A stretch of 64,000 nt of DNA from Johnsonella ignava ATCC 51276 (GCF_000235445.1 NZ_JH378831.1:109102-173101); one strand, 5' to 3'. Shown: positions 1 through 9,145, counted from the first letter of the stretch. The notes: a model not told the origin generated them from the letters alone. Translations and numbers: made by a program.

Positions 1-347
1 GCTGCAAGATTAAATGTGTCCTTTACTATCCTGAAATCACTGTTTGTAACAACTATCCTCCCATTATATATTCTTGCAAAATCGTCTATTTCATTGTCAA
101 CAGCTTCATTTTTTTCTTTTTCTTCATTATTGAGGTACAGACTTTTACTTATCTTATTTGCAAGAATAAGACCGTTTCCTTGAAGTTCTATGCGCCTTGC
201 ATCCACCGCACTCTGTATAAAAGTACCTGTAAGCAGCAGCATTTGTGCTATCGCAGGTACTATGGTTATTATCATAAAAATGAAAATCAAAAGAAGTCTT
301 AGATGTATAGGCGGAAATTTAAATTTTTTATCTGCATTTTCTTTCAT
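1..347 (-). CDS. Sensor histidine kinase, N-terminal fragment cut by window edge
   Basis: The minus strand reads 115 codons from an ATG at 345-347 to the window edge. The product has a short basic start, a hydrophobic span at about residues 18-39, then a polar, probably extracytoplasmic segment. Near residues 87-113 the pattern NGRIVVTNSDFRIVKDTF resembles the sensor region of Clostridia histidine kinases. An in-frame TAA lies four codons upstream of the ATG, so the start cannot move upstream, although no clear Shine-Dalgarno precedes it. It lies 87 bp downstream of degV on the same strand. The kinase core lies outside the window, so the family call rests on the N-terminus only. Confidence 0.5.
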   Translation of the reverse strand, partial: MKENADKKFKFPPIHLRLLLIFIFMIITIVPAIAQMLLLTGTFIQSAVDARRIELQGNGLILANKISKSLYLNNEEKEKNEAVDNEIDDFARIYNGRIVVTNSDFRIVKDTFNLA

Positions 348-434
348 TAGTTTTTATACTTTTACTAATTTCTATATTTTTAACTGATTGATTTTTTAAA
401 AATTTTATCTTACATTTAAAGTACTGTGGGGATT

Positions 435-1349
435 TTATATTTGATGTCTTTTTGCAGCTGCAAGTGCAAGTGTACCGGGACCTACATGTGTACAAATTGA
501 AAGTGAAAGCTCCTGTATCTTTATATCCATATTTTCAGGTTTAATACTGAAAAATTCATATACCTCATCTCTGAATTTCACAGCAGCATCATATTCATTG
601 GCATGTGCTATATAAATATCTGTTTTTTCAATATCAACATCTGAAAATCTTTCAGCAAGATCTTTTTCCAGTGCATTAAGCATCACATTTTTAGCCTGTT
701 TCATAGTTCTAACCTTAGCAAATGCATCAAGCTTATCACCTTGTATAGTCAGTACAGGCTTTATTTTTAAAAGAGTACCCAGCGCCGCAGCGGCAGGTGT
801 GATCCTGCCCCCTTTTTTAAGATATTTAAGAGTCTCCACAGTAAGGTAAATCACTGAATCGGATGCTTCTTTCTCAAGAATTTGAGTAATTGCAATAGGA
901 TCCGTACCGTTATCCGCAAGCCTTTTAGCCTCAAGAACCGAAGCATACTGAGTAACTGAAATCCTTTTATTATCAACAACATAAACTCTTGATTTATATT
1001 TATCTCCATCTGCAAGCATCCATGCGGTTTCATATGTTCCGGAAAGCCCTGAAGACATAGGTATATATACAAGGGTATCATTCTCCTTTAATATTTCATC
1101 CCAGAAATCACATAGCTGACCTGGAGAAGGCTGTGAAGTCCGTATATCCTCACCTGCCTCCATAGCGGCAAAAAAATCTCTGCTACTTAAATTCACTCCT
1201 TCAAGAAAATCTTTTTCTGATATCGAAAAAGGCATCGGAAGCAGGTAAATTCCCAGTTTAATGCACTCCTCTTTATTAAGTCCGCTGTTTGTATCTGTCG
1301 CAACTGCAGTTTTCACGCTGTTTTTAGCCTCTCTTCTTATTTTTTCCAA
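435..1349 (-). CDS. DegV family fatty-acid-binding protein
   Basis: 304 residues, the usual length for DegV proteins, which bind a fatty acid; some act as FakB partners of the fatty acid kinase FakA in making acyl-phosphate for phospholipids. Family motifs are in order: TDTNSGL at 18-24, TSQPSPG at 71-77, SSGLSGTY at about 99-106, a KGGRI turn near 178, GTLLKIKPVL, and CTHVGPGTLAL near the C-terminus. The Thr/Ser positions that hold the lipid carboxylate are in these motifs. No fakA is in the window, so partner and physiological role are not shown. A hairpin separates it from the upstream PurF-like gene. Confidence 0.9.
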   Translation of the reverse strand: MEKIRREAKNSVKTAVATDTNSGLNKEECIKLGIYLLPMPFSISEKDFLEGVNLSSRDFFAAMEAGEDIRTSQPSPGQLCDFWDEILKENDTLVYIPMSSGLSGTYETAWMLADGDKYKSRVYVVDNKRISVTQYASVLEAKRLADNGTDPIAITQILEKEASDSVIYLTVETLKYLKKGGRITPAAAALGTLLKIKPVLTIQGDKLDAFAKVRTMKQAKNVMLNALEKDLAERFSDVDIEKTDIYIAHANEYDAAVKFRDEVYEFFSIKPENMDIKIQELSLSICTHVGPGTLALAAAKRHQI

Positions 1350-1361
1350 ATGTATACACAG

Positions 1362-1402
1362 TCTTATTTAAAAATTTTTAAAGATTCTTATTTTAAGAAT
1401 CT
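1362..1402 (-). terminator. Hairpin terminator after the PurF-like gene
   Basis: A perfect 9-bp stem, AGATTCTTA at 1382-1390 and TAAGAATCT at 1394-1402, closes a three-base loop. On the minus strand it is followed by T-rich sequence. It lies between the stop of the PurF-like gene (1443) and the start of degV (1349). T's also lie on the other side, so it may work in both directions. Confidence 0.6.
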
Positions 1403-1442
1403 GTCTTTTTATATTAAAAGTCTATCTATGAGGTCTTATACA

Positions 1443-2852
1443 TCATTTTTCATGCCCACTCCAGCAGTAAGTACAAAGTCTACATTCAGGCAATCCGATA
1501 GATTTAATTAAATCATCAAGTCTTTGATATCTAAGTGTAGTAAAATTCTGTTGTTTTCTTATTTTCTCAACCATCTCTCTGTAATTTCTGCTGTCAGGGT
1601 TCGCATAATCACACAAAAGTTCATCAGATACATCATCACCTTCACGTTCCCTTATAATACGCCTGGCAATAAGATCATAAGCTGAGGTCGAACGTGAGAA
1701 GTTCAGATATTTACATGGAAACATAACAGGAGGGCATGCAGGTCTTACATGAACATCTCTTGCACCGCTATGATACAAAAAATCCGTTGTTTCCCTAAGC
1801 TGAGTTCCTCTCACTATCGAATCGTCAATTAAAAGGAGATTTTTACCTCTTATAAGAGCCTCAACAGGTATCAGCTTCATCCTTGCCACAAGTTTTCTCT
1901 GGTCCTGCCTTGTAGGCATAAATGACCTGGGCCATGTAGGAGTATATTTTATAAACGGTCTTGCAAAAGATATCCCCGACTCATTTGCATATCCAATTGC
2001 ATGTGCAGTTCCTGAATCGGGAACACCTGCAACTATGTCGGCAGAAACATCATCTCTGCCTGCAAGCAGACTTCCTGATATATAACGCATCTGTTCAACA
2101 TTTCTGCCCTCATACGTGGCAGTCGGATAACCGTAATATACCCATAAAAATGCACATATACTCATATATTCACAGGGCAAAGCTATATCTTTTATACCGT
2201 CGGGATTTATAAATACGACCTCGGAGGGTCCAAGCTCACGGCAAAAAGTATACCCGAGATTTAAATAGGCATAACTTTCAAAGGTTACACAATATGCAGT
2301 ATCTTTTCTGCCTATTATAAGCGGAGTCCTGCCGTTTTTATCTCTTGCGGCATATATACCTTGTGAAGTCATTATAAGCATGCTCATGGAGCCTTCTATA
2401 ACCTCCTTTGCATACTCTATCCCCTCCTCTATGCTCGGTTTTCTGTTTATAAGAGCCGCTACAAGCTCTGTTTCATTTATACTGCCTCCGCTTTGTTCGA
2501 GAAAATATGTCATCCCCTCCTTATAAAGCCGTTTGACTATATTGTCTTTATTTGATATCTTACCTACTGTAGTCAGCGCAAAGCTTCCAAGATGCGACTG
2601 TATAAGAAGCGGCTGAGGGTCTTTATCAGATATACAGCCTATCCCCAGATTTCCATGCATATCTTCGACATCATATTCAAATTTAGTCCTGAAAGGGGAA
2701 TTTTCTATATTATGTATAACTCTGTTAAAGCTTTTGCCATCACATACAGTCATCCCCCCTCTCTTTGTTCCGAGATGCGAATGATAGTCAACACCAAAAA
2801 AAAGATCCATAACACAGCTGTCCTTAGCCGCTACACCAAATATACCTCCCAT
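1443..2852 (-). CDS. PurF-like amidophosphoribosyltransferase homologue lacking the N-terminal cysteine
   Basis: 469 residues with the two-domain plan of amidophosphoribosyltransferase, which makes phosphoribosylamine from PRPP and glutamine. The N-terminus reads MGGIFGV where true PurF has MCGIxGI, so the glutaminase nucleophile Cys is a glycine; the next cysteine is at 13. The C-terminal half keeps the PRPP-binding loop LLLIDDSIVRGTQL near residue 340. Cysteines at matching places (SICAF, MFPCKY, CRLC at 457-460) could hold the [4Fe-4S] cluster found in Bacillus-type PurF. It is probably not the housekeeping PurF: it may use free ammonia, be regulatory, or do another PRPP reaction. It starts 54 bp after the transketolase stop, which suggests one transcript. 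Confidence 0.8.
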   Translation of the reverse strand: MGGIFGVAAKDSCVMDLFFGVDYHSHLGTKRGGMTVCDGKSFNRVIHNIENSPFRTKFEYDVEDMHGNLGIGCISDKDPQPLLIQSHLGSFALTTVGKISNKDNIVKRLYKEGMTYFLEQSGGSINETELVAALINRKPSIEEGIEYAKEVIEGSMSMLIMTSQGIYAARDKNGRTPLIIGRKDTAYCVTFESYAYLNLGYTFCRELGPSEVVFINPDGIKDIALPCEYMSICAFLWVYYGYPTATYEGRNVEQMRYISGSLLAGRDDVSADIVAGVPDSGTAHAIGYANESGISFARPFIKYTPTWPRSFMPTRQDQRKLVARMKLIPVEALIRGKNLLLIDDSIVRGTQLRETTDFLYHSGARDVHVRPACPPVMFPCKYLNFSRSTSAYDLIARRIIREREGDDVSDELLCDYANPDSRNYREMVEKIRKQQNFTTLRYQRLDDLIKSIGLPECRLCTYCWSGHEK

Positions 2853-2906
2853 TATATTGCATTACCTCAACTTATACTTACTAATTACCTGAAAAATAAT
2901 TTGATA

Positions 2907-4892
2907 TTACTTAAATAATAATTTAACTCTGTCAACAATGTTTTCAACACTGAATCCGAAATGCTTAAAAAGTTTATCCTGAGGAGCACTTGCACCGAAA
3001 CTGTTCATAGCTATAACCTCCCCGTCAATTCCGGTATATCTTTCCCATCCAAATGACGAAAGTGCTTCAACCGCAATCCTTTTTCTTACAGAATTTGGAA
3101 GTATTTTTTCCTTATAAGCCTCATCCTGGGCATCAAATATATCGCTGCAAGGCATACTCACAACTCTGGCATCTATATTTTCTTCGTATAATTTTTCTGC
3201 TGCAAGCATCACAAGGTTTACCTCTGAACCTGAAGCCATTAATATAACATCAGGAGTTTCTTTTACCGAGTTCTTAATTATATAAGCACCCTTAAGTGCA
3301 TCCTTTGAACTTCCCTTAAGCTGTACAAGATTTTGTCTGCTAAGTATTACAGCGGTCGGCGTACGCTTTGATGTTACTGCACTGTACCATGCTGCCGCAG
3401 TTTCAGTTGCATCAGCAGGTCTGAAAGCATTAAAATTTGGCATTGCACGAAGCATTGCAAGCTGCTCAACAGGCTCATGTGTCGGTCCGTCCTCACCCAC
3501 ACCTATTGAATCATGTGTAAAAATATATATAGACGGTATACCCATAAGTGATGCAAGCCTAAGCATGGGTTTTGTATAGTCTGAAAATACAAAAAATGTT
3601 GCACAATAAGGTCTTAAACCGCCGTGTAGCAATATTCCGTTTGTCTCTCCTGCCATGGCAAGTTCTCTCACTCCAAAATGAATATTTCTCCCTGTATAAT
3701 TTCCTGCAAGGAAATCTCCCTCGCCGTTCATATATGATTTATTTGAAGGAGCCAGATCCGCCGAACCTCCTATAAGATTAGGCATTATATCTTTAAGCCT
3801 GTTCAGTATTGTCCCGGATATATTTCTTGTTGCCTGCGGTTTATCCTCATATTGCCAGAACTCATTTGCATCAAGCATTTTTGTATCCGCATCTGAATAA
3901 AATGCATCCCAAAGCCTGCGTTTATCCGGATATTTTTCAGAATATTTCTTAAATAATTCATTCCAGTTTTTTTCGTCTTCGGCTTTTTTCAGTCCTATAT
4001 TTTTATAATGTAAATAAATTTCATCAGGCACTTCAAAGCTTTCTTTTATATCCCAGCCAAGATTTTTTCGCAGATCATTTACGTTTTCCAAACCAAGAGG
4101 CTCTCCGTGGGCACTTGCTTTTCCCTGTTTCTGGCTGCATCCGAAACCTATAACGGTATTTATCTTTATAAATGAAGGACGTGTTTTATCGGCTTTTGCC
4201 GCTTTTAATGCTTCTGCAAGTTCATCAAGATCATTGCCGTCTTTTACTTCAAATGTTCCGAATCCAAACGCTTCCATACGCTTCATAACATTTTCAGTAA
4301 AAGCAAGATCAGTTGAGCCTTCTATTGTTATATTATTCGAATCATAAAGAACTATAAGTTTATGAAGCCTGAGTGTTCCTGCATGTGAAAATGCCTCAGA
4401 GCTGATACCCTCCATAAGGCAGCCGTCGCCTCCAAGTACATATGTAAAATGATCAACAACCTCAAAGTCTTTTTCATTAAATACCGCAGACAAATGTGCT
4501 TCTGCCATTGCCATACCGACTGCCATTGCCATGCCTGCACCAAGCGGTCCTGTCGTGGCTTCTACGCCTATCGTATGTCCATATTCAGGATGTCCCGGAG
4601 TAGATGAGTTTAACTGTCTGAAATTTTTTAGATCTTTAATTGAAAGATTTCCATAGCCGAAAAGATGAAGCAATGAGTATAAAAGCATTGAACCATGCCC
4701 GCCTGAAAGTACAAATCTGTCCCGATCCTGCCAGCCGGGATTTTGCGGATTATGCTTCATATGATTTGCCCATAATTCATAGGCTATAGGAGCTGCACCT
4801 AGCGGAAATCCCGGATGACCGGAATTTGCATTCTGCACCGCATCTGCTGATAGTATCCTTATGGCGTTTACAGCTTTATTCTCAATGTTCAT
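2907..4892 (-). CDS. tkt: Transketolase
   Basis: 661 residues, full length for bacterial transketolase, which moves two-carbon units between sugar phosphates with thiamine diphosphate. Visible marks are NSGHPGFPLGAAP near the N-terminus, the ThDP/metal motif GDGCLMEG near 155, GGSADLAPSNK in the pyrimidine domain and the family segment DSIGVGEDGPTHEP. The ATG is preceded by CGGAGG at good spacing. It is the first gene of a minus-strand pair with the PurF-like gene, fitting supply of ribose-5-phosphate for PRPP. The 235-bp upstream interval is AT-rich with no clear riboswitch. Confidence 0.97.
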   Translation of the reverse strand: MNIENKAVNAIRILSADAVQNANSGHPGFPLGAAPIAYELWANHMKHNPQNPGWQDRDRFVLSGGHGSMLLYSLLHLFGYGNLSIKDLKNFRQLNSSTPGHPEYGHTIGVEATTGPLGAGMAMAVGMAMAEAHLSAVFNEKDFEVVDHFTYVLGGDGCLMEGISSEAFSHAGTLRLHKLIVLYDSNNITIEGSTDLAFTENVMKRMEAFGFGTFEVKDGNDLDELAEALKAAKADKTRPSFIKINTVIGFGCSQKQGKASAHGEPLGLENVNDLRKNLGWDIKESFEVPDEIYLHYKNIGLKKAEDEKNWNELFKKYSEKYPDKRRLWDAFYSDADTKMLDANEFWQYEDKPQATRNISGTILNRLKDIMPNLIGGSADLAPSNKSYMNGEGDFLAGNYTGRNIHFGVRELAMAGETNGILLHGGLRPYCATFFVFSDYTKPMLRLASLMGIPSIYIFTHDSIGVGEDGPTHEPVEQLAMLRAMPNFNAFRPADATETAAAWYSAVTSKRTPTAVILSRQNLVQLKGSSKDALKGAYIIKNSVKETPDVILMASGSEVNLVMLAAEKLYEENIDARVVSMPCSDIFDAQDEAYKEKILPNSVRKRIAVEALSSFGWERYTGIDGEVIAMNSFGASAPQDKLFKHFGFSVENIVDRVKLLFK

Positions 4893-5119
4893 TTTTATCC
4901 TCCGTTATGTTAGATGTATTATAATAATATGCCTGCCTGTACAGACTGTATAAAATCAATAATATAATTGATTTATACTTTATATTTCATTGTCGCTGAT
5001 ATACTATGATATCATAAATAACAAGTTTTGTGTTCATTATTTTTGATTTTTATTACAATCTTAATATAAAATCAATTCCATATAATTTAGAATTTTATAG
5101 ATTTAAATTTATAATTTTA

Positions 5120-5170
5120 TATAAAAAGAATATAACCGGTAAGGTTGCTCAGGCCTTATCGGTTATATTC
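5120..5170 (-). terminator. Strong terminator after flavodoxin
   Basis: A 17-bp stem with one G-U wobble (5128-5144 with 5154-5170) and a nine-base loop. On the minus strand it runs into TTTTTATAT. It closes the DUF3793-flavodoxin unit, 145 bp after the flavodoxin stop. Confidence 0.85.
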
Positions 5171-5315
5171 AAAAGTAAGAGGAAATTTCAATATGTGTAA
5201 CACTGTGTATATCTTAAATCCGGACTGTATCCGGACAAAAGACCATATTTATTTTAAGCACCTTTTTACTGTTCTTTGCGTTGAATAATATCCAGGTGGT
5301 TAAAATCGCAATTAA

Positions 5316-5747
5316 TTAAAGTTTAGCAAGCTCAGCACCTGCTGCCTTAAGTTTAGCCTCCGCCTCAGCATCAGGTGAGTTGTTTGCTATAACACCTTCT
5401 CCTGTAACAAGGCTTGCTCCCTTTGCAGTCATTCTATCCTGCCAGATTCTCATCCATTCTCCGTCGCCCCAGTCATATGAACCGAAAAGAAGAAGGGATT
5501 TTCCTGAAACTTTTCCTTCAATTGAAGCTACAAAAGGCTCAACCTCTGCATCTTCAAGTTCCTCGGCACCCATAGCAGGGCAACCGATAGCGAATCCCGG
5601 AAGCTTAAGAAGTTCATCTGCATTTGCATCGGAAACCTGTATAAGTTCCGCCTTTGCTCCTGCTTCCTCAACTCCTTTTGCAATCATTTTTGCCATAGCC
5701 TCGGTATTACCCGTCTGACTCCAGTAAACAATACTAACTTTCTCCAT
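5316..5747 (-). CDS. Flavodoxin
   Basis: 143 residues, short-chain flavodoxin, a soluble one-electron carrier with bound FMN that often replaces ferredoxin when iron is scarce. The phosphate loop SQTGNTE is at 10-16, and the segments GCPAMGAEELE and GSYDWGDGEWM hold the flavin ring. The ribosome site AAGGAG precedes the ATG. It lies 129 bp downstream of a DUF3793 gene on the same strand with no terminator between them that has a T run, so both probably share the operator-covered promoter at 6510-6552. The iron link is inference. Confidence 0.95.
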   Translation of the reverse strand: MEKVSIVYWSQTGNTEAMAKMIAKGVEEAGAKAELIQVSDANADELLKLPGFAIGCPAMGAEELEDAEVEPFVASIEGKVSGKSLLLFGSYDWGDGEWMRIWQDRMTAKGASLVTGEGVIANNSPDAEAEAKLKAAGAELAKL

Positions 5748-5876
5748 TTTGTTATTCTCCTTCTAGTTTGATTTACCTTGGAAAGCCTAAGCTTCCCTTA
5801 TTTAAAAAGGTGCTTTAATATATAGCAATGCCAGAACCAATATTATTTAATAATGGCATTTATATTAATTTAAGAC

Positions 5877-6473
5877 TTATACCGCAATCTCATATAACGT
5901 CCTGCCTGCAAGCCACTCATCAACAGCCTCTTCCTTTACTCTGTCAAAGATCTCAAATATCTTCAGGTTTGCTTCTAAGTCATCATAAACTTTCCAATAT
6001 CCGCTAAACAGGAAATTTTTGCCACCGTTTTTTACGAAACCCTGTATATCGCACAGGGGATAGCACAGAAATAACCCTATCTCATGGGGAAATTCACCGT
6101 CCCTGTTGTAAAAGTCCGACATCCTTTTCCTCAGCCTGGAAAACAAATTTTCCAATCTCTCACCCTCATAACCGTACCTCCTTAAAAGTACAGCCGCCCC
6201 ATCAGAACCAAGGTAATCAAGCAGCCCGTCTTTCCTGTATATAAATACAAGGTGTCTGCCCTTCTTTGAATATAATACAGATAAACAAAGCTTTGTCCTT
6301 AAAGCTAAATCAGCTAAAATTGACAGTTCATAATCCTTTGCAAAGAACATACCTGACTGCTTACAGCCTTTAAGTACAAGTGCCGACTTTATTAAAAGCC
6401 CCAGCTGCATCTTTATGTCCTCATTTCCATTCCTAAACAGCCTTACTGTTTTTGCTTTTATGGTATCAGACAT
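5877..6473 (-). CDS. DUF3793 family protein
   Basis: 198 residues with features of DUF3793, an uncharacterised clostridial family: a central FPHEIGLFLCYPLCDIQGFV block (about 127-146) followed by GYWKVYDD. Several cysteines (C37, C63 and two in the FPHEIG block) could matter but form no standard metal motif. There is no signal peptide or membrane span. Members of this family are often found near flavodoxin and ferrous-iron transport genes (family knowledge), and here flavodoxin follows directly. The start is well supported: AGGAGA before the ATG and a near-consensus promoter about 50 bp upstream. A role in iron or redox stress is plausible but unproven. Confidence 0.8.
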   Translation of the reverse strand: MSDTIKAKTVRLFRNGNEDIKMQLGLLIKSALVLKGCKQSGMFFAKDYELSILADLALRTKLCLSVLYSKKGRHLVFIYRKDGLLDYLGSDGAAVLLRRYGYEGERLENLFSRLRKRMSDFYNRDGEFPHEIGLFLCYPLCDIQGFVKNGGKNFLFSGYWKVYDDLEANLKIFEIFDRVKEEAVDEWLAGRTLYEIAV

Positions 6474-6509
6474 TTCTTTATCTTCTCCTAAAATATTTTA
6501 CCTTTATTG

Positions 6510-6552
6510 GTTAGGACTCGCTAACTATACCATCTAATTCCTAGTTTGTCAA
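6510..6552 (-). promoter_or_regulatory. Sigma-A promoter with overlapping dyad operator
   Basis: On the minus strand TTGACA (6547-6552), a 17-base spacer and TATAGT (6524-6529) form a near-perfect promoter for the DUF3793 gene. The dyad GTTAGCGAGTCCTAAC (6510-6525; arms GTTAG and CTAAC, six-base gap) overlaps the -10 box and the start region, where a bound repressor would block transcription. The TTAG/CTAA arms recall DtxR-family metal-dependent operators, but the spacing differs from the classic DtxR box, so the regulator is a guess. Confidence 0.75.
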
Positions 6553-6636
6553 TAGGTTTTGGTAACTTTTTTTAATTTTTTTATTTTTAAATCAATTGTT
6601 CGCTATTGGTTTATTCACAATGTAGTAATTCTGCTA

Positions 6637-6678
6637 CAAAAAAGCCCTCTTGATGTAAATCTTGAGGACTTTTTTTGT
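6637..6678 (-). terminator. Terminator after the wall-binding protein gene
   Basis: Stem AAGNCCTC with its partner (6642-6649 and 6664-6671), extended by a GAT/ATC pair after a two-base mismatch. It is flanked by an A run on the left and a T run on the right, so it can act on both strands. It lies about 30 bp after the stop of the minus-strand gene at 6710. Confidence 0.8.
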
Positions 6679-6709
6679 TTTGTATTAAATTTTTTATAAA
6701 TTGTGAAAT

Positions 6710-7765
6710 TTAATTAGGTATATAAGCACCGTTTTCATCTACACTATATCCGTCAGGAGTTTTTTCAGCCTTGAACATTGATCCAAGCGGACGGCTTCCC
6801 TGTATATGTTTATAATGCCACTCATTGTCCGAGCCAAGCTCCCATGTCGGGAACGGGGTATACGGATTAAAATAATACCATTTACCGCTTATATCATGCC
6901 ATCCCTCAAACATCTTTCCGGTATCGGTTGCAAGATAATACCAGAATCCATCCTGCGAATCAAGATGCCAGCCTTTTTTAAGTGTACTGCGGCTGGTTCC
7001 CGAATAATAGTACCAACCTGAACCGTCATAGATCCAGCCCTGTCTTACAGGCGGATTATAACTTGTCGCTCCTCCACCTGAAGAACCTGAAGATCCTCCT
7101 CCTGAGCTTCTGCCGGTATTTGACGACACTCTTACACATTTTATTATATAACTGTTATAATTACCGCCTATAAGTACCTTGGATACCTCTCCATATTTAA
7201 AATTATTACCTGAATACTCCTGATTGGGACTTACCACATAACCTGCAGCCTGTGCACTTGTAAGCTGCAAATCATACCAGGTTTCACTGGCAGGCATATT
7301 TCCGGAGTCTATCTGGATAGTTTCATTTTGAAGATTAACATACCTTATTATGTACTTACCGGCAGGTACATTATCCGAAACTGATATACGTATCCTTTTT
7401 TCAGTAGTTAAATTGGCATCAGACGGTGTGGCTACATCAGGTATAAACCTGTATCTGATTCTGGCTTCAATTACAGCAGGTGCTGACGGTACTCCGGTTA
7501 TAAGACCTGAACTGTCTATTGAAAGCTCTGAGGCTGATAAAGGTCCCGTGGTAAGCACTTCAATTCCTGACGCATCATCAGGCAGTTCAAATGTAACTGC
7601 TTGACTGAAGGCTATACCTGCAGTCGCATAGAATTGATCCTCATTTTTGATTCTTCCCTGATCATTTTCTTCTCGTATTTGCCGTCTGCTTCTTGCAAAT
7701 ACTGTCATAGGCAGAGCAGATAATACAAGTACGGTGATCAGTGCCATGATTCCTTTTCTTTTCAT
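6710..7765 (-). CDS. Secreted protein with Ig-like region and cell-wall-binding repeats
   Basis: The start is put at the ATG ending at 7765 (351 residues) because GGAGGG lies 11 bases upstream and the product then opens with a classic signal peptide (MKRKG, a hydrophobic core and VFA before ARSRR). An upstream ATG at 7816 would add 17 residues without a ribosome site. After the signal come a putative-Ig-like stretch (SSGLITGVPSAP), a Ser/Gly linker, then aromatic repeats of the choline/wall-binding type (GWIYDGSGWYYYSG, GWHLDSQDGFWYYL, GWHDISGKWYYFNP). The tail TPDGYSVDENGAYI is shared with the large secreted protein at 45897-48572. It probably attaches non-covalently to the cell wall; no enzyme domain is seen. 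Confidence 0.8.
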   Translation of the reverse strand: MKRKGIMALITVLVLSALPMTVFARSRRQIREENDQGRIKNEDQFYATAGIAFSQAVTFELPDDASGIEVLTTGPLSASELSIDSSGLITGVPSAPAVIEARIRYRFIPDVATPSDANLTTEKRIRISVSDNVPAGKYIIRYVNLQNETIQIDSGNMPASETWYDLQLTSAQAAGYVVSPNQEYSGNNFKYGEVSKVLIGGNYNSYIIKCVRVSSNTGRSSGGGSSGSSGGGATSYNPPVRQGWIYDGSGWYYYSGTSRSTLKKGWHLDSQDGFWYYLATDTGKMFEGWHDISGKWYYFNPYTPFPTWELGSDNEWHYKHIQGSRPLGSMFKAEKTPDGYSVDENGAYIPN

Positions 7766-8056
7766 AGTAAGATAAACCCTCCATATAATTTTATTAAAAA
7801 CAGCCGAACAGCACATATAAGCATATCCGCCTATAAACCTAAGTCGTCTCTAACTGTTACTGCTTTGAGAACAGTACCATTTTAATGAGGCAATAGCTTT
7901 TAAAGGTCATTCATGCTGTATTTAATATAGATTATACTATTTTATTAAACTTAATAATAGTAACAAATCTATTGCATTAATATTACGTTTATATAAACAT
8001 GGTTTTTAATTTCACCGCTATACCGACATAACTCTACTTTAGCTGTTTAAAAAGCT

Positions 8057-9145
8057 TTATTTAAGCTCAAATACAGCCTTTACTGGCTCATGATCCGAAA
8101 AACTGAAACCTGTATTAAGATTCTCATATTTTATCATTTCTATATTTTCTGAAAATATAAAACCGTCAAGCGTTACGGTTTCACTCTCACCCTCAATAAA
8201 TGGTCTTCCTGAATCCCTTGAAGTATTCCTGAGTGCAGATTTTTCATCTTCACCAAGTCTGTCCATAGCAAAATAAAAGCCTTCAGGAAGACTGCTTCTG
8301 GGAAAGGGATGTGTATAAGTTTCAAAATCTCCAACAGCACCCTCTTGTGCCTTAAGATTATGATTAAAATCGCCCCCACACAGTACATAATTTCCTTTTT
8401 TATATTCTTTTTCCATATCATTAAAAAGCTTTTTAATCTGTGCCGTCCTCACCTCATCACTATGCCCGTAAGCAGACATATGCAGATTTATTATAATTAA
8501 TTTTTTCTCATTCTCTACAGGTACTGCCGATATACTGTAACATCTGTCAAGATCCAAAAATTTTGTAAATGAGGTTGATATAGGAAAACTTCTTCTTAAT
8601 GCAGATTCAATTTTATATTTTGAGTATAATGCTATGCCTGATTTATTTTTTCCATGCGGCTGTGTAAGAGGATACATTAAAAATGCCGAATCATAATTTT
8701 GTGCAAAAGCCTTATAGTAATCATTAAATTTTTTACTGAATACTTCAAATTCATTTACATGCCAGCTTCTTGTACCGTCTATATCCATCTCCTGTATAAG
8801 TGCAAAATCCGGCTGCTGATTATAAGCATATTCTGCAGCTCCTCCGACAGCAGCTGTAACACTTTCTCTGCTTTTTGCCCACGAGCTTTTCCCTCCATCC
8901 ATAAAAAAACTGAAATCAGGTGTATATGCACCAAATCCTATGTTATATGTAAAAGCGGTATAGTCGGTATTTTTCTTAAGCATATAATAAGCATTTGAAG
9001 CCGTGCCTGTAGCAGGTTCTTCTACATCAATCACTATATTATCAGGAAGTCTTTTATAACTTACAAATACATATAACAAATATATAGCTGTTACTGCAGC
9101 AATTCCTAAAACGGCAGTTAATATAATCTTTTTAATTTTCTTCAT
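8057..9145 (-). CDS. Membrane-anchored endonuclease/exonuclease/phosphatase (EEP) family protein
   Basis: 362 residues. An uncleaved membrane anchor at about 7-27 (MKKIKKI then a hydrophobic core) is followed by an extracytoplasmic EEP domain. Catalytic motifs in family order: YNIGFGAY, LIQEMDIDG (metal-binding Glu), NLHMSAYG, GGDFNH and the terminal SDHEPV (catalytic His). The family splits phosphodiesters in DNA, phospholipids or inositol phosphates; the substrate cannot be read here. The gene lies 74 bp downstream of the lipase-like gene, with AAGG before the ATG, so the two may be co-transcribed. Confidence 0.85.
   Translation of the reverse strand: MKKIKKIILTAVLGIAAVTAIYLLYVFVSYKRLPDNIVIDVEEPATGTASNAYYMLKKNTDYTAFTYNIGFGAYTPDFSFFMDGGKSSWAKSRESVTAAVGGAAEYAYNQQPDFALIQEMDIDGTRSWHVNEFEVFSKKFNDYYKAFAQNYDSAFLMYPLTQPHGKNKSGIALYSKYKIESALRRSFPISTSFTKFLDLDRCYSISAVPVENEKKLIIINLHMSAYGHSDEVRTAQIKKLFNDMEKEYKKGNYVLCGGDFNHNLKAQEGAVGDFETYTHPFPRSSLPEGFYFAMDRLGEDEKSALRNTSRDSGRPFIEGESETVTLDGFIFSENIEMIKYENLNTGFSFSDHEPVKAVFELK

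Noticed and set aside
4940..4950. TACAG-A-CTGTA dyad upstream of transketolase as an operator
   Set aside because: Short, AT-biased and not tied to a clear promoter; could easily arise by chance.
5825..5858. AATGCCA/TGGCATT inverted repeat between DUF3793 and flavodoxin genes as a terminator
   Set aside because: Seven-base arms with a loop of about 20 and no T run; unlikely to stop transcription.
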